64,000 bases of DNA from Sphingomonas cremea (GCF_021502585.1 NZ_JAKFGM010000003.1:372001-436000), one strand, 5' to 3'; shown: positions 1 to 9,012, counted from the stretch's first letter. The notes: generated by a model from the letters alone, not told the origin. Made by a program: numbers and translations.

Positions 1-1764
1 AACTGCAAGCTGCTGGCCGCCGTCTTCATCGGCAACGCCGACCTGAGCGAGCCTCCGATGCAGCGCTGACGGTGCCTCGACATGATCGAGCAACCGATCG
101 AGCTCGGGAGCTAGGGGTGGATCGCCCGCTTCCGCCTTGCTCCCCTGCCAGCGCCGGGGCCCATCGGTCCCAAGGGTCGCATCGATATCCTCGCCCAGCG
201 CAGCCGCCAGCGCGCGCTCATAGCCGGGTGAGGCCTTGAGCTCGGCCAATGCTGCACCGCCGCCATGGTCGAGCGCCCGAGCCAAAGCATCACGCTCCGC
301 CTTTGCCGCGCTCAGGGCAGCGCGGGCAGCGGCCAGCTTGCTTTCGGCGACGTCCCGGCTGGTGGCGGCTTCGGCCCGTTGCTGTTCCGCCAGGGCCAGC
401 GCCGCCTCGGCACCTGCCAATTGGGCGGCAGCTTCCTCGGCCGCCTTGCTGGCCTCTTCGATGGTCTGTCGTTCCGAGGCGCCGTCGCCGATCGCCGCAA
501 GCTGTTGCGCCAACCTCTCGCTTTCCACTGCAACCCGGCCCGCCTGCGCATGGGCAACTTCAAGTGCCGCCTCAGCGACCCGCCGTTCGGCGCGCATCGC
601 GGCCTCGCGGGCAAGCACCCCAGCAAGCGCCGCCTCGGCCTCTCGCGAGACGGCCTCCGCCTGCGTCAGCTCCGCGGCGATTCGGGCGGCGATGGCTTCG
701 CCGTCTGCAAGCCGCTCCTCGATCGCGCGACGTTCCTGGTCGAGCGTTTCTACAGCCCGGGCCGCGTCGGCCTTAAGCGCAACTTCGCGGGCCGTTTCGG
801 CCGATAGCGCCTTGGACTGCCGCTCAAGCTCCGCCAGCCGCCGGACCACCGTGTCGCGCTTGGCGCGCGCCGTCGCAAGCTCATGCGCCAGGGTCCGGCC
901 TGCGTCGCGAGCAGCGACGGCGGCATCACGCCGTTCGGCAAGTACAGCGGCAACTTGTTCCTGCATCGCCTGCGCGACCTGTACCGACTGCTGGAGCCTT
1001 GCGACCTCCACTTCTGCGGCCCTGGCTTCCTCAGCCGCCTCGGCGGCGGCACGGTCAGCCTCCGCCCAGCGGGCGTAGACCAGCTTGCCTTCCGCCAACC
1101 GGATGCGGTCGGTCAGCGCTCGATAGCGTTCGGCCGCCCGTGCCTGGCGCCGGAGGGCAGAAGCACGGACTTCTTGCTCGGTGAGCAGTTCGTCGAGGCG
1201 CTGAAGATTCGCCTCGGTCGCGCGAAGCTTCTGCTCCGCATCCTTGCGTCGTGCGTGAAGGCCGGAGATGCCCGCCGCTTCCTCGAGCATCATCCGGCGC
1301 TCGACCGGCTTGGCGGCGATCACCGCGCCGATCCGACCCTGGCTGACCAATGCCGGGGAATGCGCGCCAGTCGCCGCGTCCGCAAACAACAGCGATACGT
1401 CCTTCTGCCGAACGTCGCGGCCGTCGATCCGGTAGGCGGACCCCGCGCCACGCTCAATCCGCCGAGTGACCTCGCTTTCGCCTTCGGCCTCTTCGTCGTC
1501 AGCGGTGCGTTCGATCAGCAACGAAACCTCGGCGAAGTCTCGTGCCGGGCGAGTCGCCGTGCCGGCGAAGATGATGTCCTCCATCCCGCCGCCACGGAGC
1601 GACTTGGGCGAACCTTCGCCCATCACCCAGCGGATCGCTTCGAGCAGGTTCGACTTGCCGCAGCCGTTGGGGCCGACGACCCCCGTCAGCCCCGGCTCGA
1701 TCCTCAGCTCGGCAGGCTCGACGAAGCTCTTGAAGCCGCTGAGTTTCAGCCGGCGAAAGCGCAA
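1..1764 (-). CDS. smc: Chromosome segregation protein SMC (N-terminal 588 residues, cut by window edge)
   Basis: SMC is the ATPase core of the bacterial condensin complex that compacts and segregates chromosomes. The ABC head begins at once: residues 31-39 read GPNGCGKSN (Walker A), followed by a signature-region LVSQGRIG stretch. The rest is a long Ala/Glu/Arg-rich coiled coil reaching a hinge-like segment near the window start. No ATG is in frame at the expected N-terminus. A TTG at 1764 preceded by a purine-rich AGGGGAAGGGGG ribosome site gives LRFRRLKLSGFKSF, the normal SMC opening, so TTG is taken as the start. It lies just downstream of the DsbA-like gene and is probably co-transcribed with it. 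The C-terminal head lies outside the window. Confidence 0.93.
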   Translation of the reverse strand, partial: MRFRRLKLSGFKSFVEPAELRIEPGLTGVVGPNGCGKSNLLEAIRWVMGEGSPKSLRGGGMEDIIFAGTATRPARDFAEVSLLIERTADDEEAEGESEVTRRIERGAGSAYRIDGRDVRQKDVSLLFADAATGAHSPALVSQGRIGAVIAAKPVERRMMLEEAAGISGLHARRKDAEQKLRATEANLQRLDELLTEQEVRASALRRQARAAERYRALTDRIRLAEGKLVYARWAEADRAAAEAAEEARAAEVEVARLQQSVQVAQAMQEQVAAVLAERRDAAVAARDAGRTLAHELATARAKRDTVVRRLAELERQSKALSAETAREVALKADAARAVETLDQERRAIEERLADGEAIAARIAAELTQAEAVSREAEAALAGVLAREAAMRAERRVAEAALEVAHAQAGRVAVESERLAQQLAAIGDGASERQTIEEASKAAEEAAAQLAGAEAALALAEQQRAEAATSRDVAESKLAAARAALSAAKAERDALARALDHGGGAALAELKASPGYERALAAALGEDIDATLGTDGPRRWQGSKAEAGDPPLAPELDRLLDHVEAPSALHRRLAQVGVADEDGGQQLAV

Positions 1765-1794
1765 CCTGTCGAACCCCCTTCCCCTTGATCCATT

Positions 1795-2547
1795 TTAGCT
1801 TGCGAGCGCTTCCTTCAGCTTGGGCTCGAGCGCCTCCCATGTGGCGGTCTGATCGAGCAGCGATCCGTTGAGCAGGAAGGAGGGAGTGCCGGGAATGCTG
1901 TAGGTGGTCGCAGCGTCGGAATTCATCTGGACCAGCTGGTTCACCTCTGCCTCATTTGCCAGGCACTGATCGGCCTTGGCCCGCGGCACTCCGCGCATGG
2001 ATGCATATTGCTTGAGCCCGCCCAGATCGGCGATTGCCGCGAATTGCTGCGCGGGAGGCATTGCCTGGAGCGCCTGCACCTTGGCCGGATCGGCGGCCTG
2101 GATCTTGCCGACCCAATCCTTCTGATCGGTGAAGAGGTTACGCGTCAGGCCGAAGAAGCTCGCTTCGCCGCCGCAGCGGGCGAGCAAGGTCGCGGTCATG
2201 TCGAACGGATCGCGGACGAAATTGCGGAATTCCCAGCTGACCAGGCCCTTCTTCACATAATTGTCGACCAGCGCCTTGCCGCCCAGATGCTCGAACTCGG
2301 CGCAGTGCGGGCAGGTCAGAGAGCCAAATTCCACCAACTTCACCTTGGCGTTCGGATTGCCCATTACGAAGCCGCCTTCTGGCGTTTTCCTGACGACGGT
2401 CGACCAGTCTCCATTGTTGGGCGCGGGAACGGCGGCAGCGGTAACCTCGGTAGTGCTGCTGTTGGCGGCGCCCTTTTCGGCATTGCAGGCGGTGGCGAGC
2501 AGGGCGGCGGAAGCGAGGGCCAGGTAGGAAATCTTCATAACGTTCAT
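1795..2547 (-). CDS. DsbA-family thioredoxin-fold lipoprotein
   Basis: A 250-residue exported protein with a thioredoxin fold of the DsbA/thioredoxin_4 type, expected to catalyse or isomerise disulfide bonds in the periplasm. The N-terminus has a lipoprotein signal with lipobox LATAC (lipidated Cys21), and the active site is CPHC at residues 79-82. The length suits DsbA-like proteins with the inserted helical domain. The start ATG at 2547 overlaps the stop of the upstream DUF721 gene in an ATGA arrangement and has a GGAG ribosome site, so it is translationally coupled. Which partner reduces or oxidises it cannot be told from the sequence. Confidence 0.87.
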   Translation of the reverse strand: MNVMKISYLALASAALLATACNAEKGAANSSTTEVTAAAVPAPNNGDWSTVVRKTPEGGFVMGNPNAKVKLVEFGSLTCPHCAEFEHLGGKALVDNYVKKGLVSWEFRNFVRDPFDMTATLLARCGGEASFFGLTRNLFTDQKDWVGKIQAADPAKVQALQAMPPAQQFAAIADLGGLKQYASMRGVPRAKADQCLANEAEVNQLVQMNSDAATTYSIPGTPSFLLNGSLLDQTATWEALEPKLKEALAS

Positions 2548-3098
2548 TTGCTCCGGATCACGGGAATGGTGGGATTGGGAATATTGTCGACTGCCGGAAC
2601 GCCACGTGAACCGGCCAGCTTGGAGGCCAGTGATTCGAGGCAGGCGCGAAGTTCGGGATCGGCGATCTGGCGCAGGCCTTCGCCCAATTCCTTGGGCACG
2701 GGTGCGGCGGCGGGCCGGACCGGTCTTGGCTCCGGTTTCACGGCGCGGCCCTGGCGGAAAGCAACCTTGTCGATAGCTTCATAACCGAAGAAGCGATTGA
2801 CCCGTTCGATGATCAGCGGCGCCAGATGCTGGATTAGCGGAGCATGCGCGCCTTCGACGTTGAGGGTCAGCGTGCCGGCGGATCTCTTGCCGGCGGGAAA
2901 GCGGATCGATTCGGGGGTCGACACCTTGGCGTAGCGTTCGCCGACGATTTCGCCCCAGCGGCTAACCACTGCGCCCTGGACGAAGCCGAAGCGCTTGAAG
3001 GTCAAGCCTGCAACGTCACCCACCAGGTCGCCGGCCGAACGGGCATGGCCGCGGCGCGGAGCTTCGTTGGCAGATTCAGAACGCGGGGACTTCGCCAT
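2544..3098 (-). CDS. DUF721 (DciA-like) protein
   Basis: A basic protein of about 184 residues with a DUF721 domain in its first half, where RWGEIVGERYAKVSTPESI is the typical run. This family includes DciA, the loader or operator of the replicative helicase DnaB in bacteria lacking DnaC; that role here is inference. The C-terminal third is Pro/Arg-rich and probably disordered. An alternative ATG at 3116 would add six residues; neither start has a convincing ribosome site. The gene is divergent from mutY with under 30 bp between starts, so the two share a very compact promoter region. It heads the DUF721-dsbA-smc run. Confidence 0.75.
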   Translation of the reverse strand: MAKSPRSESANEAPRRGHARSAGDLVGDVAGLTFKRFGFVQGAVVSRWGEIVGERYAKVSTPESIRFPAGKRSAGTLTLNVEGAHAPLIQHLAPLIIERVNRFFGYEAIDKVAFRQGRAVKPEPRPVRPAAAPVPKELGEGLRQIADPELRACLESLASKLAGSRGVPAVDNIPNPTIPVIRSK

Positions 3099-3125
3099 CG
3101 CCGCCGACCATGCCATAGCGTCTTC

Positions 3126-4130
3126 ATGCCCGCCAGTGCTGCAAAGCAGCTACTTGACCATTATGATCGCCACGCACGGGCCTTGCCCTGGCGAAGCCCT
3201 CCGGGAAGTCCGCCTCCCGACCCCTATTTCGTCTGGTTGAGCGAGGTCATGCTGCAGCAGACGACGGTTGCGACGGTCACGCCGCGTTTTCGCCGCTTAA
3301 TCGAACGCTGGCCGACGATCGATGCACTGGCGGCAGCCCCCGACGAAGAGGTGCTGATGGAATGGGCCGGGCTTGGCTACTACGCCAGGGCGCGCAACCT
3401 CATTGCCTGCGCCCGGGAAGTCGCGGCGCGAGGCGGCTTCCCGCCATCGGAATCCGAACTGCGCAAGCTTCCCGGCCTCGGTGCTTATACCGCCGCCGCG
3501 GTTGCAGCGATTGCCTTCGGAGCGCGCGCTGTGGTGATCGACACCAACGTTGCGCGGGTGATCGCCCGCTACCGTGGCATCAAGCAGACATTGCAGGAGT
3601 CGCGCGACGACATCCGGAAACACGCCGACGCGATGACCCCGACCGACCGGCCGGGCGATTTTGCCCAGGCGATGATGGATTTGGGCGCAACAATCTGTCG
3701 ACCAAGGCGGCCTGCCTGCTCGATTTGTCCGCTGTCGGCAGATTGCCTGGCCCTCGCCAGTGGCGCGCCGGAGGAGTTTCCCGCGACCAAGCTGAAACGG
3801 GAGCGTCCGCATCGTCACGGCCTCGCCTGGTGGATCGAGCGCGACGGCGCAATCTGGCTGGTTCGTCGCCCCGCCAGGGGCATGCTGGGCGGAATGGCCG
3901 CACTGCCCGGACCGGAATGGGGCGATGATGTCCCGACGGTCCAACGCCAGGCAAGCATCTCGCATGGCTTTACCCACTTCACACTTGAACTGCATATTGC
4001 CAGGCGGGCCGAGCCTGTTGGAGAGGGTTGGTGGCAGCCCATCGATCACCTGGCGGAAGCGGGACTGCCGACGCTTTATGCCAAGGCGGCTGGAACCATG
4101 CTCGAACGAAAGGAAGTTCTTGCCGCCTGA
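3126..4130 (+). CDS. mutY: A/G-specific adenine glycosylase MutY
   Basis: MutY removes adenine mispaired with 8-oxoguanine in base excision repair. In the 334-residue product the HhH-GPD domain shows SEVMLQQT (catalytic Glu40), the hairpin KLPGLGAYTA and VIDTNVARV with catalytic Asp139 (family members often have VDGNV). The iron-sulfur cluster ligands are Cys191, Cys198, Cys201 and Cys207 in the usual C-X6-C-X2-C-X5-C spacing. A C-terminal NUDIX-like 8-oxoG recognition domain follows. The ATG at 3126 matches the family N-terminus; upstream in-frame sequence is antisense to DUF721. The 3' end overlaps the next gene slightly. Confidence 0.95.
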   Translation: MPASAAKQLLDHYDRHARALPWRSPPGSPPPDPYFVWLSEVMLQQTTVATVTPRFRRLIERWPTIDALAAAPDEEVLMEWAGLGYYARARNLIACAREVAARGGFPPSESELRKLPGLGAYTAAAVAAIAFGARAVVIDTNVARVIARYRGIKQTLQESRDDIRKHADAMTPTDRPGDFAQAMMDLGATICRPRRPACSICPLSADCLALASGAPEEFPATKLKRERPHRHGLAWWIERDGAIWLVRRPARGMLGGMAALPGPEWGDDVPTVQRQASISHGFTHFTLELHIARRAEPVGEGWWQPIDHLAEAGLPTLYAKAAGTMLERKEVLAA

Positions 4131-4980
4131 CCCATTCTTCGCAGGCCCAGGGCTCGATCGCGCCGACCATCTCCGCGCCGACCCCGTGGCTATTTTGGCC
4201 TTGCTCTGCGACGGCGAGGCAAGGGAGCTCGTATGGGACAACGGCGCCCCTGCAATCGACGAGCAGGGCAAGCTGCGCTGGGGGCCGATCGTGGGCGATC
4301 CTCCATTGTTCCTCGGCTTCGATGGTCCCTCCCCTCGCTTCTCTTCGCTGCCTGATGGCAATGCCCCGATCGACGCCCGAGCTCATTTCCAGCTTCTGTC
4401 GCAGCTCGACGCCGCGGAGGCGCCGACTTTCGCTGCGGCGCTCAGCCTCGCCAACTGGCATCGCCGTCACGGCTATTGCTCGGTCTGTGGCACCGTCACC
4501 GATCCCAATCGCGGCGGCTGGTCGCGCAAGTGCGGCAACTGCGGCGCGGAGCATTACCCGCGCGTCGACCCGGTGGTGATCATGCTGGCCGAGCATGACG
4601 GGCGCTTGCTGCTCGGCCGCCAGCCTCATTATCCGCCGGGCCGCTATTCGGCGCTCGCCGGGTTCGTCGAGCCTGGAGAATCGATCGAGGACGCGGTCGC
4701 CCGCGAGATAAAGGAAGAAGCCGGCATCGCGGTCGTCAATGTCACCTATCTTTGCAGCCAGCCCTGGCCGTTCCCCTCATCGCTGATGGTCGGCGCCCAT
4801 GCCGAGGCGCTGGACGATTCGCTGACCATCGACACGAACGAGCTGGACGACGCCCGCTGGTTCAGCCGCGAAGAAGTGGTTGCGGCACTCGACGGCGGTC
4901 CCGCCGCGTCCTTTCAAGCACCGCCGCACTCGGCAATTGCGCGGACCCTGCTGGAACGTTGGGTCGACGGCTTGAAGTAA
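4120..4980 (+). CDS. nudC: NADH pyrophosphatase (NudC-like Nudix hydrolase)
   Basis: NudC hydrolyses NADH (and removes NAD caps from RNA in E. coli) to give NMNH and AMP. Numbered from the TTG, an N-terminal NUDIX-like domain is followed by a zinc ribbon (Cys120, Cys123, Cys138, Cys141), a complete Nudix box at 181-203 (GFVEPGESIE...REIKEEAGI) and the NudC signature SQPWPFPSS near 213. No suitable ATG lies close to the expected N-terminus. TTG at 4120, with AGGAAG just upstream, gives a 286-residue protein overlapping mutY by 11 bp; ATG at 4078 is the alternative and would add 14 residues inside mutY. Confidence 0.9.
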   Translation: MPPDPFFAGPGLDRADHLRADPVAILALLCDGEARELVWDNGAPAIDEQGKLRWGPIVGDPPLFLGFDGPSPRFSSLPDGNAPIDARAHFQLLSQLDAAEAPTFAAALSLANWHRRHGYCSVCGTVTDPNRGGWSRKCGNCGAEHYPRVDPVVIMLAEHDGRLLLGRQPHYPPGRYSALAGFVEPGESIEDAVAREIKEEAGIAVVNVTYLCSQPWPFPSSLMVGAHAEALDDSLTIDTNELDDARWFSREEVVAALDGGPAASFQAPPHSAIARTLLERWVDGLK

Positions 4981-5045
4981 GGGGGAGTGGGCCTTAAAGG
5001 GCTGCACCAAATCCAACCAAATTCGGCTCGGCCGCACGGGGTTTC

Positions 5046-5729
5046 ATGAACGATCGCAACAACACTATTGCTGGCTGGGTCCTGTTCGCGGGAATCGTTG
5101 CACTTGGCGCGTCGATCGTTTCGAGCGAGGTATTCAATTCCCATCGGCCCGAAACGATGGGCTATCCGATCGAAGGCGTAGCAGTTGAAGGCGAAGGCGG
5201 CGAAGCAGCCAAGCCGATCGAATTCTACCTGGCTTCGGCCGATCCGGCCAAGGGCGAGCAAGTGTTCAAGAAGTGCACTGCCTGCCACAACGCCGACAAG
5301 GGCGGCGCCAACGCGCTCGGCCCGAACTTGTGGGGCGTCCTCGGCGAGCCGATCGGCAAGGGCGCAAATGGCTTCGCCTTTACGGAGGCGCTGGCGGGCA
5401 AGGGCGGAAACTGGGATTGGAACAGCCTTTCGGAATGGCTCTCCAACCCGAAGAAGTTCGCGCCTGGGACCAAGATGACCTTTGCAGGCCTCGGCAATCC
5501 CGAGGATCGAGCCAACGTCATCGCCTTCCTCAACGCTCATAGCGACGCGCCAAAGCCGCTGCCTGCAGCACCGGAGGAGACGACCGCCGCTGCGGACGAC
5601 AAGGCCGCGGCCGAAGCTGCTGGAGCCGGCGCCGAGAAGGCCGAAAACGAGCCGGTGCTCAACGAAGCAACGGCAGCCAAGGGCGGTCAGAAGAGCATGG
5701 GGGGCGAGGCCGCCAAGGTCAGCCAATAA
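5046..5729 (+). CDS. Membrane-anchored class I cytochrome c
   Basis: A 227-residue electron carrier. A single uncleaved N-terminal membrane helix (about residues 10-28) precedes a periplasmic haem c domain with CTACH at residues 77-81 and a Met ligand in KMTFAGL. This resembles the membrane-bound cytochromes c552/CycM of alphaproteobacteria that pass electrons from the bc1 complex to terminal oxidases; the exact partner is inference. The last 60 residues are an Ala/Glu/Lys-rich low-complexity tail. The gene stands alone between nudC and a convergent gene 20 bp downstream. Confidence 0.88.
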   Translation: MNDRNNTIAGWVLFAGIVALGASIVSSEVFNSHRPETMGYPIEGVAVEGEGGEAAKPIEFYLASADPAKGEQVFKKCTACHNADKGGANALGPNLWGVLGEPIGKGANGFAFTEALAGKGGNWDWNSLSEWLSNPKKFAPGTKMTFAGLGNPEDRANVIAFLNAHSDAPKPLPAAPEETTAAADDKAAAEAAGAGAEKAENEPVLNEATAAKGGQKSMGGEAAKVSQ

Positions 5730-5749
5730 GGCGGCGCAAACGCGCTAGC

Positions 5750-6610
5750 TCAGCACACTTCATAATGGGCGCAAACCGCGTCCCATGCCTCGTCGGCCGT
5801 CTCGCACCAGGTAAACAGGTCAAGGTCATGCGGGCTGATCACGCCCTCTTCGACGAGTCCCGGAAAATCGATCACGCGCTCCCAGAATTCGCGGCCGAAT
5901 AGCAGGATCGGCAACGGGCGGACCTTGCCGGTCTGGATCAGCGTCAGCAGCTCGAACATTTCGTCGAATGTGCCGAAACCGCCCGGGAACACCGCCACCG
6001 CACGCGCACGCAGCAGGAAGTGCATCTTCCGCAGCGCGAAATAGTGAAACTGGAAGCTAAGGTCCGGAGTGACGTAATTGTTGGGCAGCTGCTCATGGGG
6101 AAGCACGATGTTGAGCCCGATCGACTCTGCTCCAACATCCTGGGCCCCGCGATTGGCCGCCTCCATGAACGACGGACCGCCACCCGAGCAGACGACGAAG
6201 TGCCGCTTGCCGTCCTCGTCTACCGGGTGCTTGCTGACTCGCGCCGCAAGCTTTCGCGCCTCGTCATAATAATGCGCCTTGGCGACCAGCCTCTCGGCAA
6301 CCTTCTTGTCCCAGTCGGTGCGTGCTGCATCAAGCAACGCCTTCGCCTTCGACGGCTCGGGAACGCGGGCCGATCCGTAGAAAACAAAGGTCGAGGCGAT
6401 GTTCGCCTCATTCATCAGCAACTCGGGCTTCAGCAGCTCCAGCTGGAAACGGACCGGGCGAAGATCTTCGCGCAGCAGAAATTCCGTATCCTGGAAAGCC
6501 AGCCGATAAGCCGCGCTTTCGGTCTGTGGCGAAGACGGCACATGCTTGGCGGCCCGCGCATCGGTGCTGGCTTGAGGGAAAATGCGTTTCGGAGGTTTGG
6601 GATCGGTCAT
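5750..6610 (-). CDS. LOG-family protein (TIGR00730 / lysine decarboxylase-like Rossmann fold)
   Basis: A 286-residue LOG-family protein. The hallmark PGGFGTFDE is at residues 209-217, and VCSGGGPSFMEAANRG near 140-155 is the nucleotide-binding loop. Family members cleave nucleoside 5'-monophosphates at the N-glycosidic bond (cytokinin-activating LOG, or the nucleotidase PpnN); they are often misannotated as lysine decarboxylases. An N-terminal extension of about 70 residues before the Rossmann fold suggests the longer bacterial subtype. It faces the cytochrome c gene. Substrate cannot be assigned from sequence. Confidence 0.85.
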   Translation of the reverse strand: MTDPKPPKRIFPQASTDARAAKHVPSSPQTESAAYRLAFQDTEFLLREDLRPVRFQLELLKPELLMNEANIASTFVFYGSARVPEPSKAKALLDAARTDWDKKVAERLVAKAHYYDEARKLAARVSKHPVDEDGKRHFVVCSGGGPSFMEAANRGAQDVGAESIGLNIVLPHEQLPNNYVTPDLSFQFHYFALRKMHFLLRARAVAVFPGGFGTFDEMFELLTLIQTGKVRPLPILLFGREFWERVIDFPGLVEEGVISPHDLDLFTWCETADEAWDAVCAHYEVC

Positions 6611-6652
6611 CAGCGCGCGGGCTTAGCGGCACGCCGCGGATTGCGCAAAGCC

Positions 6653-7615
6653 TCAAACGCCAAGTGGCTTGCAGTATTTCTGTTGCTCCTCGGGCGAAGA
6701 GCGCAGCCGCGTGTCGATGTAATAATCGGCCGCCTCCGTTACATATTCGGAGTGTGCCGGGTCGATGAACGATGCGGCGTCGCGCTTCCATCCGGCGATG
6801 CATTCCGCTTTCGGCCGCGTCGACCGGCCGCAATCGACGAACACATCAAATGCACGCTTCCAGCTAAGGAACTGGGCCTTATCCATTGGTGCGCCATGGC
6901 CGGGGATCAACGTGACGAATGGCATGGCCTCGATTTGGCTGAGGGCCTTCTTCCAACCGTCGGGACAGGCAGTGTCCATGAAGGGCACGATGTCGACCAC
7001 CAGGTCGCCAGCGATCGCCAGCCTTTCTTCCGGAACATAAAGCCACAGGTCGGCCTCGGTCGCCGCGAAATGCGCGACATGGATGTCGATCTTGCGACCC
7101 GCGATCCGCATCGGCCCGCTGGCGGTGATAGGTATTGTCGGCCGAAGCCTGTCCGGATTGTCGATTACCGAGCGACCGCGAAGGATTTCGGCCCTGCGCT
7201 CCGGCGGCGTTTTAGGGTCGGCGAGGATCTTGTCCGCCTGCTCCCTATTGCGGCCGAGAAAGCCGACGAGCCCGCCTTCGATCGCGGTCGTCGCATAAAC
7301 CGGAGCCGCAGGATAAGCCTGGCGGATGTCATAATTGCCGGTCGTATGGTCGAGGTGCCAGTGCGTGTTGACGATCGCCGCGATCGGCCGCCCCCGGTCC
7401 TTTGCATAAGCCAACAGCTTTTCCGCATGATCCGGATGCCGACCGGTGTCGACCAGGATCAGCCCCGCTGGGGCATCGATGAAGATGCTGTTGCCATCCG
7501 GTCCCCTGTCCGCCGGAACCGAGCCGGAAATGACGTGGAAACTGCTCGGTCGCGCCCCATGAATCGGCGCGCCTGCCGATAACAATGCGACTGCTGCAAG
7601 GATTGATGTGCGCAT
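6653..7615 (-). CDS. Secreted MBL-fold metallohydrolase
   Basis: A 320-residue exported protein of the metallo-beta-lactamase superfamily. Signal peptide MRTSILAAVALLSAG is followed by the dinuclear zinc motif HWHLDH at residues 85-90. A further metal-site segment reads IPGHGAPM. The ATG at 7615 is preferred because GAGGGGGC lies just upstream and the signal peptide begins there; an ATG 30 bp further out lacks a ribosome site. Substrate is unknown. The arrangement is closer to the general SoxH/GloB-like MBL hydrolases than to true beta-lactamases. Confidence 0.82.
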   Translation of the reverse strand: MRTSILAAVALLSAGAPIHGARPSSFHVISGSVPADRGPDGNSIFIDAPAGLILVDTGRHPDHAEKLLAYAKDRGRPIAAIVNTHWHLDHTTGNYDIRQAYPAAPVYATTAIEGGLVGFLGRNREQADKILADPKTPPERRAEILRGRSVIDNPDRLRPTIPITASGPMRIAGRKIDIHVAHFAATEADLWLYVPEERLAIAGDLVVDIVPFMDTACPDGWKKALSQIEAMPFVTLIPGHGAPMDKAQFLSWKRAFDVFVDCGRSTRPKAECIAGWKRDAASFIDPAHSEYVTEAADYYIDTRLRSSPEEQQKYCKPLGV

Positions 7616-7644
7616 CGAATGCCCCCTCGGCGGAGAGGGAGCCA

Positions 7645-7665
7645 CTTGCCCGCGGCACGGGCAAG
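7645..7665 (-). terminator. Hairpin between the DUF1971 and MBL-hydrolase genes
   Basis: CTTGCCCG and CGGGCAAG form a perfect 8-bp stem around a five-base loop, just past the DUF1971 stop codon. There is no T-tract, so it may be a weak or Rho-assisted terminator closing the truncated-haemoglobin operon. Confidence 0.35.
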
Positions 7666-7700
7666 GGTGCTTCGATGAACGGGCGGGAGGAAACGGCGGC

Positions 7701-8021
7701 CTAAGCCTGGCGGTAGAATTCTATCTGCAGCGTAAATGAGCCTCGCTTATCGACATGGTGGCGGATGGTAGGCGGTATGACCATCCTCGCCGGCGCCGAC
7801 AGCTCGACCGTTCCGCCATCCGCGTCGTCCCAGTTGAAGCCGATCGACCCGGACAACAGGGTCAATAGACCCCAGGTGCCCTCCTTCAGCCAATGCTCGC
7901 GGGTCAGCCCGGCAGGCAGGCTATGCTGGTTTAGTTCGCCTGACTGCCAATAGCAGACGGCATCGACCGGCAGGTCGTTCGGCCGGTTGAGGGCATCGCT
8001 GCCGTGTTGCACCATGGTCAT
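7701..8021 (-). CDS. DUF1971 cupin-like protein
   Basis: A 106-residue protein of the DUF1971 family, a small beta-barrel fold similar to the domain attached to some TehB-type proteins. Visible features are LPAGLTREHWLKEGTW near the start and PPTIRHHVDKRG in the barrel, with histidines placed like cupin metal ligands. Its ATG at 8021 overlaps the previous stop as ATGA, so it is translationally coupled as the third gene of the truncated-haemoglobin operon. The context suggests a role in nitric oxide or redox stress; the biochemical function is not established. Confidence 0.78.
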   Translation of the reverse strand: MTMVQHGSDALNRPNDLPVDAVCYWQSGELNQHSLPAGLTREHWLKEGTWGLLTLLSGSIGFNWDDADGGTVELSAPARMVIPPTIRHHVDKRGSFTLQIEFYRQA

Positions 8022-8458
8022 GATGTCAGCGCTCCGATCACGGCTACCGCCGTCCCGAACATGGCGATTCCAATCGGGACAATTAGGACCTGCCCATATA
8101 CCGAACCACGGCTCATTGGCCCGCACCAGGTGGGCAGCGCCTGCCCCTTGTCGAGCGGCGATTTGTCAGCCGGGCCGGACAAGTTCGCGAGAAGCGTACC
8201 GGTACCGAAAAAAACGACGGCATAGAGGGCCGAGATCACCACCATGAACAAGGCATAGCCGCTGCCGGCAACCAATGCGGTCATGCCACCGAAAAAAATG
8301 GCATAGCAGCCCACCATCAGCGCCCAGATCGAAGAAGGCAGCTGGAAACCGGGCTGGACGACGGTTGCTGAAGGCTTTGCCTGACGCTCGTCCGGCCCGT
8401 GGAACTCAACCTCTGCACAGTAAATTTCGTCGAACCGTTCCTGGCGAAAATCAAACAT
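8018..8458 (-). CDS. Small membrane protein in haemoglobin operon
   Basis: A 146-residue protein of no family I recognise. Three hydrophobic helices are visible (about residues 43-62, 67-90 and 122-143), after an acidic N-terminal segment of about 40 residues. It overlaps the truncated-haemoglobin gene by 8 bp and the DUF1971 gene by 4 bp, so the three are almost certainly one transcript. By position it may be a membrane component used under nitrosative or low-oxygen conditions. Confidence 0.7.
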   Translation of the reverse strand: MFDFRQERFDEIYCAEVEFHGPDERQAKPSATVVQPGFQLPSSIWALMVGCYAIFFGGMTALVAGSGYALFMVVISALYAVVFFGTGTLLANLSGPADKSPLDKGQALPTWCGPMSRGSVYGQVLIVPIGIAMFGTAVAVIGALTS

Positions 8459-8930
8459 CGAATACCTCCTTGCCTATCCTGCTGCCGGCCAGCCCGTGAC
8501 GATGAAGCTTGACGCCGGTGAGCAGGCTCTCCGCGATCGTGCGCGCCCTGGTTCCGACGTGGGATGTGGCCTCGGCATGGACTTCGCCATCACGGAGCGT
8601 GTCGTGGAACAGGGCCAGCCAGCGCCTGAAATGACGCTCCTCTAGCCCGTCGATCGCCACATGCTTGCGCATCGGACTGCCGTTGAATTCACCGCTGTTG
8701 TGCAGAACCGAGCGCCAGAATCGCTTCATCTGTTCGAGGTGGGCAGGCCAGTCGGCAATGCGCTCCCCGAAGATCGGGCCGAGCAATTCGTCGCCGCGGA
8801 CGCGGGCGTAAAAACGCTCGACGAAGGAAGAGATGTAGTTGGCGTCGATCCCAATCGATATCGCCTCCGCGCGCTTCGCCTGCCGCGCATCCAGCGCGAA
8901 TGATCTGACGCGATTTGGTCTGGATGTCAT
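8451..8930 (-). CDS. Group III truncated haemoglobin
   Basis: A 159-residue 2-on-2 globin of the group III (trHbP-like) type. Seen in order: FVERFYARVRGDELLGPIF in helix B to E, WPAHLEQMKRFW, GSPMRKHVAI with the histidine in the proximal region, and FRRWLALFHDT, which is characteristic of group III. Such proteins bind haem and oxygen or NO and are often induced with nitrosative stress. It is the first gene of a three-gene operon divergent from an Rrf2 regulator, with a palindrome 20 bp upstream of its start. Confidence 0.85.
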   Translation of the reverse strand: MTSRPNRVRSFALDARQAKRAEAISIGIDANYISSFVERFYARVRGDELLGPIFGERIADWPAHLEQMKRFWRSVLHNSGEFNGSPMRKHVAIDGLEERHFRRWLALFHDTLRDGEVHAEATSHVGTRARTIAESLLTGVKLHRHGLAGSRIGKEVFDV

Positions 8931-8949
8931 CGCAACGACTCATCTAAAT

Positions 8950-8966
8950 AGGTATATGACATACCT
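8950..8966. promoter_or_regulatory. Perfect palindrome, candidate Rrf2 operator
   Basis: AGGTAT-ATGAC-ATACCT is a perfect 6-bp inverted repeat with a five-base spacer, in the A/T-rich gap between the truncated-haemoglobin start (8930) and the Rrf2 gene (9001/9013). Dyads of this size are usual for dimeric Rrf2 repressors, so control of both divergent units is likely. The sequence is not the enterobacterial NsrR consensus. Confidence 0.5.
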
Positions 8967-9012
8967 TTTAAAGCGGTTGCGGTTAAAATCAATATATAAT
9001 ATGCGTATTTTA

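Noticed and set aside
6020-7582. A 520-codon open frame on plus across the LOG and MBL genes
   Set aside because: It runs antisense through two well-supported genes and has no recognisable domain or signal.
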